A stretch of DNA of 64,000 nt from an uncultured Oscillospiraceae bacterium (GTDB lineage: Bacteria > Bacillota > Clostridia > Oscillospirales > Oscillospiraceae). Position numbers and translations under genes: made by a program. Below are positions 34,054 to 41,927 of the stretch, one piece after another. The notes below the pieces were generated by a model. It made no database searches, had not been told where the DNA came from, and saw nothing but the letters and a program-made list of their open reading frames with translations. Positions within the stretch are counted from its first letter, which is position 1, and every line of letters begins with the position of its first letter. The stretch lies in NCBI GenBank assembly GCA_934591845.1, contig CAKTPO010000006.1:1-64000 (forward strand), in the 5' to 3' direction.

Positions 34054-35670
34054 TCAGCTAAAGGGGGTCAGTGCCACCTGATTTTCCCAGGTTGTGAAGC
34101 TTACATCCAGAATTCCCGCCGTATAGTCCGTCATCTGCAGGATGGCATCGTACATACAAGCCACCTTGTAGCTCAGCGGATGCACAGGGTCGTTGGCATC
34201 TCCCAGGTTCACCTGGTACTGGGTGCCATACCACAAAACGATGTCATCCAGTCGGGAAACGTCTACACTGGCCACGGCACCAACGATGTCATCGTCCTCC
34301 ATGGCCGTGAGGATCTCCAGGGCAGCAGCGAGCTTCTGGGCCCCGGTCACGGCGGTGGTAGTCACCGTGGGCAGCGGAACAGTGGTCTCCTCCGGTACGG
34401 TCTCCCCTTCCGTGGTTTCCTGGACTGTGGTCGTCTGGTCTGCCGTCAGCTCCGTGGCAATGCCCACGGCTCCCACCGCCGGGTCCGTCAGGGTCACGCC
34501 CAACACCTGGGTGTAGTTTTTGGCAATGGAATTGTTGACCATTTCCGTAACCTTGCCCTGGGAGTTCATCAACCACCAGATGCCCGTATTGGACTGGATG
34601 GCGTAGGCCACATCGTCTTCCACAATCTCAATATTAACCGTATCCGGTAGTTTTATTCCAATTCTAACACTTTTTACATAGGGAAGCTTGGCCAGTATCT
34701 GGCTTGCGGCCCGGTTTCTGCCCAGGGTCAGAAGATTTTCTCCCTCGGAGATGCCGGAGGCCTCCTGAATGGTATAGGGGCTGTACACACCCGTACCGGA
34801 AACCGTAATGACCTTGACCTTGAAAAACAGGGAAAGGCCTACCATCAGGGCCGCTACCACCGCCAGCACTGTCATCAGCTGCACCAAGAGCCTATCCCGG
34901 TTAAAGGCGGCGGGCTGGGTGTAAATCACCGCAGGGCTGCTGAAAACGCTCTGGCGTTTGCGGCGCTTTTCCTTCTCCGCCTCCCGCCGCTGGCGGCGCT
35001 GCTTGGCAATGTCGGAATCTTCCGCAAAGCTGTCTTTGTTGTACCGGACCCGCTCAAACCACCGAAGCACCGGGTTCTGGGCGGAGAAGAAGGTCTTGAC
35101 ATTCACAGACCGCTGGGCCTTTTTCCGCCGTCCGGCCTGGCGATAGGGCTGATAGCCGGAATCGCCGGAATCGGCGTTTTTCTTCCGGCTGGTCTGCTTT
35201 TTCCGGGGCTCCTGGACGGCCTTGGCCGGTTTGCGGCGGGGTGTCTGTTCTGCCTCCGGGGCGGCACTCCGGGGCTTTTGGGCTTGTTCCCCGGCACCCC
35301 GTGCCTTCCGGAGCTGCTCTGCTCGCTGGGTCTTCCGAGGCTGTTCTTCGCTCTGGGACTTCCGGGGCTGCTCTCCGCTCTTAGACTTCCGGGGCTGTTC
35401 CACCCCCTGAGGCTTCCGGGGCTGCTCCGCAGGACGGCGGGGCTTTTGAGATGCCGCCGGTTTTTCCTCCGGGGCAGCGGGCCGCTTTCTTTGCTGAGGG
35501 GCCCCTTTCTTCTTTTGTGCATCCTGGGCATCCGGGCGGCGGGGCCGTCCTCCGGCACTGACACCGTCCATTTTGGGGGCACTGGCCCGAGGCGTAGAAC
35601 TGGGCGGTGCCTTTGGGGTCGGTTCCTGTTCTTCCGGGGTCTGGAACCCGGTATTTTCATTCGTATCCAT
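34054..35670 (-). CDS. ftsQ: FtsQ/DivIB-type division protein with long basic head
   Basis: 538-aa protein. Residues about 1-240 are a cytoplasmic, very basic and Pro/Gln-rich head with repeats around residues 75-130 (EQPRKPQGV, EQPRKSKSG, EQPRKSQSE, EQPRKTQRA). One membrane segment follows at about 262-285 (LLVQLMTVLAVVAALMVGLS), then the POTRA domain (VKVITVSGTGVYSPYTIQEA) and the FtsQ domain, with a Thr-rich loop (TTTVQETTEGETVPEETTVP). DivIB proteins stabilise the FtsL/PBP division complex outside the membrane. The head is far longer than in Bacillus DivIB (about 260 aa in all). The gene lies after murG, 53 bases away. Confidence 0.88.
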   Translation of the reverse strand: MDTNENTGFQTPEEQEPTPKAPPSSTPRASAPKMDGVSAGGRPRRPDAQDAQKKKGAPQQRKRPAAPEEKPAASQKPRRPAEQPRKPQGVEQPRKSKSGEQPRKSQSEEQPRKTQRAEQLRKARGAGEQAQKPRSAAPEAEQTPRRKPAKAVQEPRKKQTSRKKNADSGDSGYQPYRQAGRRKKAQRSVNVKTFFSAQNPVLRWFERVRYNKDSFAEDSDIAKQRRQRREAEKEKRRKRQSVFSSPAVIYTQPAAFNRDRLLVQLMTVLAVVAALMVGLSLFFKVKVITVSGTGVYSPYTIQEASGISEGENLLTLGRNRAASQILAKLPYVKSVRIGIKLPDTVNIEIVEDDVAYAIQSNTGIWWLMNSQGKVTEMVNNSIAKNYTQVLGVTLTDPAVGAVGIATELTADQTTTVQETTEGETVPEETTVPLPTVTTTAVTGAQKLAAALEILTAMEDDDIVGAVASVDVSRLDDIVLWYGTQYQVNLGDANDPVHPLSYKVACMYDAILQMTDYTAGILDVSFTTWENQVALTPFS

Positions 35671-35723
35671 TGTTGTTCCTCCTGGGACTCTGGGGCATGG
35701 GAAATCTCTGGGGCAGCACGTCC

Positions 35724-36848
35724 TTAATGGCGGCCCAGTTCCTCCACAATGTCGCAGATTTTCTGGGTGGAGTCCAGCCGAACCATGCTGCGAAGGGTCT
35801 TGCTCATGTTTTCCCGTCTGTCCGGGTCATGCAGCAATTTCTGGATCTGGTCAAACAGGACCTGGGCCGTGCAGTCCTTTTCCAGAACGGTGACGGCGGC
35901 ATCCCTGTCAGACAGGACTCTGGCGTTGTGTTCCTGGTGGTTGTTGGTCACATTGGGCGAGGGAATCAGAATGCTGGGAGTGCCGGAAACGCCGATCTCA
36001 TTGCAGGTCGCCGCACCGGACCGGCTGATGACCACATCTGCCGCCGCCATTTCCACCGGCATATCGTAAATATACTCCCGCATATCGATGCTGGGGGTAT
36101 GGGGCAGGTCCACGCCGTCTTTTTTGACCAACTCCGGCATCCACTCCCAGCCGAAGCCGCCGGTGGCGTGGATGTGGTGGAAGGGGTAGCCCGCTTCCTT
36201 TTCCAGAACGAACAGGTCTGCCATGATCTCGTTCATGTGCTTGGCCCCCAGGCTTCCGAAGGCGGAGAGCACCACGAATTCATCCGTCAGGCCCAGCTCC
36301 TGCCGGGCTTTCTTTTTGTCATTGTAGATAAAGCCCTGCTGTACAGGCATGCCCACCACTTCTACCTTCTTGGGATCATCGTAATGCCGCACACTTTCCT
36401 CAAAGGCCACCAGCACCCGGCTGGCCCGCTTGGCAATCATCTTGGTGGTCACACCGGGAACGGCGTTGGACTCATGGACACAGGTGGGAATGCCCATTTT
36501 GCTTCCGGCGTAAAGGGCCGGGAAGCTGGCGTAGCCGCCGGTGCCGATGATCACATCGGGCCGAAACTCCCGGAAGATCCTTTTGCACTCCTTTACCGCT
36601 TGCAGCACGCAGTTGACGGCGTGGATGTTCTGTTTGAGACCGGCAAAATTCTTTTTCCGGCTCAGGCCGGAACCGGGCAGGGTTCTCAGTTCAAAGCCTG
36701 CCTGGGGCACCAGCTTTTCTTCCATATGGCCTACGGCCCCGATAAAGAGCACCCCGCAGTCCGGGTCACGCCGCCGCATTTCGTTGGCAATGGCAATGGC
36801 GGGATTGATATGTCCGGCGGTACCGCCGCAGGTAAATACCAGATTCAA
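35724..36848 (-). CDS. murG: UDP-GlcNAc:lipid I N-acetylglucosaminyltransferase MurG
   Basis: 374-aa glycosyltransferase making lipid II on the inner membrane face. It shows the N-terminal VFTCGGTAGHINPAIAIA loop and the C-terminal SRSGAATCNEIGVSGTPSIL donor site. The start is TTG at 36848, overlapping the ftsW stop as TTGA and preceded by AGGAGG; no ATG fits, and the longer open frame upstream lies inside ftsW. Confidence 0.96.
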   Translation of the reverse strand: MNLVFTCGGTAGHINPAIAIANEMRRRDPDCGVLFIGAVGHMEEKLVPQAGFELRTLPGSGLSRKKNFAGLKQNIHAVNCVLQAVKECKRIFREFRPDVIIGTGGYASFPALYAGSKMGIPTCVHESNAVPGVTTKMIAKRASRVLVAFEESVRHYDDPKKVEVVGMPVQQGFIYNDKKKARQELGLTDEFVVLSAFGSLGAKHMNEIMADLFVLEKEAGYPFHHIHATGGFGWEWMPELVKKDGVDLPHTPSIDMREYIYDMPVEMAAADVVISRSGAATCNEIGVSGTPSILIPSPNVTNNHQEHNARVLSDRDAAVTVLEKDCTAQVLFDQIQKLLHDPDRRENMSKTLRSMVRLDSTQKICDIVEELGRH

Positions 36849-38005
36849 TAGTCTTTCCTCCTGATGGTTCGATTGTTCCCGGCACGGGATATATTCAGCA
36901 CGATCCCCATTTCCCCCAGGTTCACTGCCAGGGCCGTTCCTCCATAGGAGAAAAACGGCAGCGCAATGCCGGTAGAGGGCAGAAGGTTCGTGACAACACA
37001 CAAATTCAGAATGGTCTGCACGGCAATAAGGGTCACAAGACCGGCGGCCAGAACCGTTGAAAATCGGTTTTCTGCCCTTCGGGCGATCCAGTACCCCCGC
37101 AGAAGCAGCAGGATGTACAGGAGGATGATGCCGCAGGCACCCACCAGGCCCAGCTCCTCGCAGACAATGGCAAAGATATAGTCGTTATACTGAAAAGGCA
37201 GATACAGATATTTCTGTCTGCTTTTGCCAAAGCCCAGGCCGAACACGCCGCCGGAGCCAATGGCATACAGGGACTGCAAAATCTGATACCCCGTGTCCCC
37301 GGGGTCTAATTCCGGATTCCGCCAAGCAGTGACCCGGTCGCCGGCGTAACCCATAAAGCGGATATACACCAGCAAAAATACCACTGCGCCGGCAGCCCCC
37401 AGCAGCAGCCACTTGGGATGGGTTCCGGCGATGTACATCATCACCACGGCCACCAGTCCCAGAAGCATAATGGCACTTAAATGTTTTTCCAGGGCCAAAG
37501 GAATCAGTATTCCCAGCAAGGCCCCGCCAAAGCCCAGAACGCCGTAGCGAAACCGGGCGGCTTTTTCCCCATAGTTGCTGCTCAGTCTGGAAAGGAGCAG
37601 AATCAGGGTGAATTTTGCGATTTCCGAGGGCTGAAATTGAAGCCCTGCTATATTGATCCAACGTCTGGCCCCGTTGACCTGCTGGCCCACCAGCAAAACG
37701 CTGAACAGCAGCAGAATGCTCAGCCCATAGCAGGGCCAAGCCAGCCGATACCAGACCCTTGCCGGGACTCGGCTAAAGCCGTACATAGCCAGAAGCCCCA
37801 ACCCGGCGCACACCGCCTGGCGCTGCAAATACCGGGTGGAGGTGGCCCCGCCGGTATCATAGGCACTCTGGGCGGCACTGGCGGAATACAGCACCGCAAG
37901 TCCCACCGTCAGCAGCAGGAGCGTCAAAATCAGAAAGGGGTAGTCAAAACGCTCTCCGGGGTTTTCCCCGCGGTCCTCTTTGGCAGAAAGGGTTCTTTCC
38001 GCCAT
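36845..38005 (-). CDS. ftsW: Division peptidoglycan polymerase FtsW
   Basis: 386-aa SEDS-family glycosyltransferase that polymerises lipid II at the septum with its partner PBP. It has ten predicted membrane segments, NGARRWINIAGLQFQPSEIAK in the SEDS signature region, and the GIALPFFSYGGTALAVNLGE end. ATG 38005 follows AAAGGAG. Overlaps murG by four bases. An 84-base gap with a nested hairpin separates it from mraY; murD, which often lies between, is missing. Confidence 0.96.
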   Translation of the reverse strand: MAERTLSAKEDRGENPGERFDYPFLILTLLLLTVGLAVLYSASAAQSAYDTGGATSTRYLQRQAVCAGLGLLAMYGFSRVPARVWYRLAWPCYGLSILLLFSVLLVGQQVNGARRWINIAGLQFQPSEIAKFTLILLLSRLSSNYGEKAARFRYGVLGFGGALLGILIPLALEKHLSAIMLLGLVAVVMMYIAGTHPKWLLLGAAGAVVFLLVYIRFMGYAGDRVTAWRNPELDPGDTGYQILQSLYAIGSGGVFGLGFGKSRQKYLYLPFQYNDYIFAIVCEELGLVGACGIILLYILLLLRGYWIARRAENRFSTVLAAGLVTLIAVQTILNLCVVTNLLPSTGIALPFFSYGGTALAVNLGEMGIVLNISRAGNNRTIRRKDY

Positions 38006-38038
38006 ACTGCGCTCCTTTCCCGGGAAAATAGCGGATCA

Positions 38039-38080
38039 ACCGGCAAGAGGATCCGGCAAAAACCGAATCCTATAGCCGGT
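38039..38080 (-). other. Nested hairpin between mraY and ftsW
   Basis: accggc (38039-38044) pairs with gccggt (38075-38080), and inside it ggatccgg (38049-38056) pairs with ccgaatcc (38063-38070, one mismatch). The structure fills the intergenic gap and may slow or stabilise the transcript. Confidence 0.55.
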
Positions 38081-38089
38081 AATATTTTT

Positions 38090-39067
38090 TCATCCTACCA
38101 GGCCGGAGATGCTCAGCCAGGCCACGATGCACATGAGTACGGATACTCCCGCAAAGCTCAGCACGATTTTTTCTTCTTTCCAGCCGCTCATTTCAAAGTG
38201 ATGGTGGATGGGGCTCATTTTGAACAGTCGCTTTCCGTGGGTCAGCTTAAAGTAGCTCACCTGCAAAATCACGGAAAGGGTCTCTACCAGGTATACAAAG
38301 CCTACGAAAACCAGCACCAGGGGCATATCCATGGCATAGGCCAGACCGCAGACCACGCCGCCCATGAACAAAGAGCCGGTGTCGCCCATGAAGGCCTTGG
38401 CTGGATGCCAGTTAAGGCCCAGGAATGCCAGAAGTCCTCCGATCATGGCCGCCGGAAGCACCGCCAGTTCCTCCCGGTCCACCGCCAGAGCGGCGGCGGC
38501 AAAGAACACCATCACCGGGATGGTCACAGAAGCACTAAGGCCGTCAATACCGTCGGTCAGGTTCACGGCGTTCACCGTACCCACCATGATAAACAGGGAC
38601 AGCAGCAGATAAACCGCCGGAGAGATAAAGATGCGGACATTGGCAAAGGGAATGTACAGATCGCAGGTCAGAATGCCCTGCATATACAAAGTATACAGGA
38701 ACACCGCAGAAACCGCCGCCTGCAACAGAGACTTTTGCAGGGCAGTCAAACCCATGTCCCGTCTGTTGCGGACCTTGCAGTAATCATCCAGAAAGCCGAT
38801 GGCACCAAAGCAGAAAGCCAGAATAAACACATAAATGGCACTGAATTCCTGGGTGTTGGGCAGATTCAGCAGCAGGCAAACCAGGCTGCTACCAATGAAC
38901 ATCAGGCCCATCATCAGGGGCGTACCGGCCTTATTGTTATGCCAGGTGGGGCCAATGGAACGCACAGACTGCCCGGCTTTCAGGGCTCGCAGCACCGGCA
39001 GCAGGAAATGGCCCAGCAGCGCTGCGGTCACAAAGCTGATAACAGCCATTACAATTACTCGGATCAT
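38090..39067 (-). CDS. mraY: Phospho-MurNAc-pentapeptide transferase MraY
   Basis: 325-aa integral membrane enzyme making lipid I from UDP-MurNAc-pentapeptide and undecaprenyl phosphate. It shows FLDDYCKVRNRRDMGLTALQK, NLTDGIDGLSASVTIP, FMGDTGSLFMGG and MSPIHHHFEMSGWKE, all family hallmarks. It overlaps murF by four bases. Confidence 0.98.
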   Translation of the reverse strand: MIRVIVMAVISFVTAALLGHFLLPVLRALKAGQSVRSIGPTWHNNKAGTPLMMGLMFIGSSLVCLLLNLPNTQEFSAIYVFILAFCFGAIGFLDDYCKVRNRRDMGLTALQKSLLQAAVSAVFLYTLYMQGILTCDLYIPFANVRIFISPAVYLLLSLFIMVGTVNAVNLTDGIDGLSASVTIPVMVFFAAAALAVDREELAVLPAAMIGGLLAFLGLNWHPAKAFMGDTGSLFMGGVVCGLAYAMDMPLVLVFVGFVYLVETLSVILQVSYFKLTHGKRLFKMSPIHHHFEMSGWKEEKIVLSFAGVSVLMCIVAWLSISGLVG

Positions 39068-40446
39068 GTAGGTTCTCCTCCGTTCAGGTCTTTCTCATAT
39101 TTCATAAAGGCTTCCAGCACATGCTCCATGTGCATTCCCCGGCTGCCCTTGAACAAAATCACGTCGCCGGGCTTGGCAATGCGCTGCAGCTCCGCCGCCA
39201 TAGCCTGCTGGTCTGTAAAGGCAATGGCCCGGCTGTCTTTCATGCCACCGGTAATGCAGCCGCCGATCACCCGCTCGGCGCACTTTCCGTAGGCAAATAC
39301 ATAGTCCAGTCGTTCTGCGGCAATGCGGCCAATGCGGTAGTGTTCCGCTGCGGCCCGGTCGCCCAGTTCCAGCATATCGCCAAGAACGGCGATTTTCCGG
39401 CCCGGCTTTTCCCCCAGCACCGTCAGCGCCGCTTCCATGGATTCCGGCCCTGCATTGTAGCAGTCCTTGATCAGGGTGTAGCCATAGGCCCGCAGGGTCT
39501 CCTGCCGCCCGGAAAGATTTCGGAAGCCACGCAGCCCCCGCTGAATTTCCTCCGGCGGCACTCCCAGTTCCAGGCCCACGGCCACCGCCGCCATGGCATC
39601 ACTGACAAAGTGCTTGCCTTCCAGATTCATAATAACGGAGAAGCTCTCTCCTGCCCCGGTCACCCGGAAGCGCAGGCCGTCGGCAGCGTTGACGATTTCC
39701 CGGCACCGCACCGCACAGCCCTCTGCCGCTCCAAAATACACGGTTTTTTGCTGGGGCATCTGAGGAAGTTCCCGGAGCATGGCATCGTCGCCGTTTAGGA
39801 GCAGTGTGCCCTCGGGCTTCATGCCCTCTAAGATTTCCATTTTTGCCTGACGGATGCCCGCTTGACTGCCCAGGAATTCAATATGGGCAGTACCGATATT
39901 GATGATCACTGCAATATCCGGCTGACCGATGGAGGACAGGTAGGCCATTTCCCGGAAATGGTTCATGCCCATTTCCAGCACCGCCACCTGGGTATCCTCC
40001 GGCATGGCCAGAATGGCCATGGGCATACCGATGTCGTTGTTGTGATTCACCGGGGTCTTGGCGGTACGGAACGTCCCCTCCAATACGGAAGCAATCATTT
40101 CCTTGGTGGTGCTTTTGCCCACGGAACCGGTGACACCTACCACCTGGAAGCCCAGCCGCTGCCGCTCGCCCCGGGCAATGTCACCCAAGGCCAGCCGCAC
40201 ATCCGGCACCACAATGGCGGGATAGTCCCCCTCTTTGTGGGTACACAGCACCGCCGCTGCCCCCTTTTCCAGGGCCGTCGGGATAAACTCGTGGCCGTCT
40301 CTGGCTCCTTGCAGTGCCAGAAACAGCTGGCCGGGCCGCAAGGTTCTGGTATCGTTGCAGGCCCCCAGGAAAGTGACCTGTTCGTATTTCTCCTCCACAG
40401 TGCCGCCGCACCAAAGGGCCGCCTGTTTCAGCGTGATCTTACTCAT
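39064..40446 (-). CDS. murF: UDP-MurNAc-tripeptide D-Ala-D-Ala ligase MurF
   Basis: 460-aa Mur ligase adding D-Ala-D-Ala. The ATP site GVTGSVGKSTTKEMIASVL is at about residues 103-121, and NHNNDIGMP and DCYNAGPESMEAAL mark MurF. It overlaps murE by eight bases and mraY by four, so translation is coupled across the three. Confidence 0.97.
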   Translation of the reverse strand: MSKITLKQAALWCGGTVEEKYEQVTFLGACNDTRTLRPGQLFLALQGARDGHEFIPTALEKGAAAVLCTHKEGDYPAIVVPDVRLALGDIARGERQRLGFQVVGVTGSVGKSTTKEMIASVLEGTFRTAKTPVNHNNDIGMPMAILAMPEDTQVAVLEMGMNHFREMAYLSSIGQPDIAVIINIGTAHIEFLGSQAGIRQAKMEILEGMKPEGTLLLNGDDAMLRELPQMPQQKTVYFGAAEGCAVRCREIVNAADGLRFRVTGAGESFSVIMNLEGKHFVSDAMAAVAVGLELGVPPEEIQRGLRGFRNLSGRQETLRAYGYTLIKDCYNAGPESMEAALTVLGEKPGRKIAVLGDMLELGDRAAAEHYRIGRIAAERLDYVFAYGKCAERVIGGCITGGMKDSRAIAFTDQQAMAAELQRIAKPGDVILFKGSRGMHMEHVLEAFMKYEKDLNGGEPT

Positions 40447-41893
40447 GTGCGTTCCTCAATTCCGACAGGTAGGATTGAACTTCTTCCCGTTCGTCCAAAT
40501 GGTATTTATGGCCATGGATTTCCTGATAGGTTTCATGGCCCTTTCCTGCCAGTACAATTATATCATCTTTTTTGCCAATGTCCATAGCATATCTGATGGC
40601 CTTTCTCCGATCTTCAATGACGGTGTATTCCCCCATCCCTGGCTCGATGCCTTTCAGAATGTCCCGGATAATGGCCATGGGCTCCTCGGTTCTTGGATTA
40701 TCGGATGTAATCACGGAAAAATCCGCACATTGAACGCCGATTTTACCCATAATGGGCCGCTTGATGGGGTCCCGGTCTCCGCCGCAGCCAAAGACGGCAA
40801 TAAGCCGGCCCTTGCAAAAATCCCGGGCAGACAGCAGCACTTTTTCCAGGCCATCCGGGGTGTGGGCATAGTCGATGAGCACCGTGTAGGGCATTCCCGG
40901 GGTAGGCACCACCTCAATGCGGCCCTTGACTCCGGAAACTGTTTTCAGTGCCTGGGCGGTTTCTTCCAGGGAAATCCCCAGTTCCAGGGCGACCCCCAGC
41001 ACCGTCAAGGCATTGTAAACCGTAAAGCGGCCGGGAATGGGTACCGACACGGGAATGCGCCGCCCCTCATAGACCGCCGTAAATTCCACACCCCGGGCAT
41101 GCAGCTCCACCTGCTCTGCCCTCAAGGCCCCATGCTTTCCCAGGGTCAGCACCGGGCATGCAGCCGCCGCCAGCATGGCTTCTCCGGAGGGGTCATCCAG
41201 GTTGATGACCGCTTTGTCACATCTGCGGAACAGCTCTGCCTTGGTATCCCGGTATGCCTCCATGGTTTTGTGAAAATCCAGATGGTCCTCTGTCAGGTTG
41301 GTAAAGGCCGCCACATCGTAGTGCAGGCCCCCCACCCGGTCTAAAGCGATGGCATGGCTGGATACCTCCATTACAGCATATTCGCATCCCGCTTGCCGCA
41401 TTCTATCAAAGAGGCCCTGCAATTCCAGACTTTCCGGGGTAGTCCGCTCAGAGGGGATCTGCTCTGGGCCTATGCAGTTGCCCATGGTGCCGATGAGGCC
41501 CACCTTGGCCCCCCGGGTCTTTTCCAAAACGGCTTTCAGAAGCAATGTGACGGAGGTTTTTCCGTTGGTACCCGTAATTCCCACCAGCTTCATGGCTTTT
41601 GCCGGGTGGCCGTAGAAGTTGCAGGAGATTTGAGCCAGGGCCAGCCGGTCATTTGAAACCAATACATAGGGCACATCCTCCTCCGGCCGCTTGGCGGTGA
41701 CCACCACCGCCGCCCCCCGGCCCATGGCCATGGGGATAAACCGGTTTCCGTCAGAAGCAAATCCGGAAATGGCCGCAAACAGGCCATTCTTTTCCACTTT
41801 CCGTGAATCATAAGCCACGCTCTCAATTTCCAATTCCGGGTCTGCGTGAAGCTCCAATACCGCTACATCCTGTAAAAGTGTCTGTAATTTCAT
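40439..41893 (-). CDS. murE: UDP-MurNAc-L-Ala-D-Glu:meso-DAP ligase MurE
   Basis: 484-aa Mur ligase. ATP loop GITGTNGKTSVTLLLKAVL near residue 108. The specificity motif DNPR (TSDNPRTEEPMAII) indicates meso-diaminopimelate as the third peptide residue, so the wall is likely DAP type. ATG 41893 follows GGAGG; an in-frame ATG four codons upstream is part of that site. A 14-base palindrome (ATTGTA-tc-TACAAT, 41904-41917) lies just upstream. Confidence 0.97.
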   Translation of the reverse strand: MKLQTLLQDVAVLELHADPELEIESVAYDSRKVEKNGLFAAISGFASDGNRFIPMAMGRGAAVVVTAKRPEEDVPYVLVSNDRLALAQISCNFYGHPAKAMKLVGITGTNGKTSVTLLLKAVLEKTRGAKVGLIGTMGNCIGPEQIPSERTTPESLELQGLFDRMRQAGCEYAVMEVSSHAIALDRVGGLHYDVAAFTNLTEDHLDFHKTMEAYRDTKAELFRRCDKAVINLDDPSGEAMLAAAACPVLTLGKHGALRAEQVELHARGVEFTAVYEGRRIPVSVPIPGRFTVYNALTVLGVALELGISLEETAQALKTVSGVKGRIEVVPTPGMPYTVLIDYAHTPDGLEKVLLSARDFCKGRLIAVFGCGGDRDPIKRPIMGKIGVQCADFSVITSDNPRTEEPMAIIRDILKGIEPGMGEYTVIEDRRKAIRYAMDIGKKDDIIVLAGKGHETYQEIHGHKYHLDEREEVQSYLSELRNAHE

Positions 41894-41927
41894 GGTGACC
41901 TCCATTGTATCTACAATACTTATATCG

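Noticed and set aside
37481..39292. Plus-strand open frame of about 600 codons across ftsW and mraY
   Set aside because: It crosses two well-defined genes on the other strand and has no recognisable features.
41904..41917. Palindrome ATTGTA-tc-TACAAT before murE
   Set aside because: Kept only as a note under murE; short A/T palindromes are frequent and no promoter or known operator matches.
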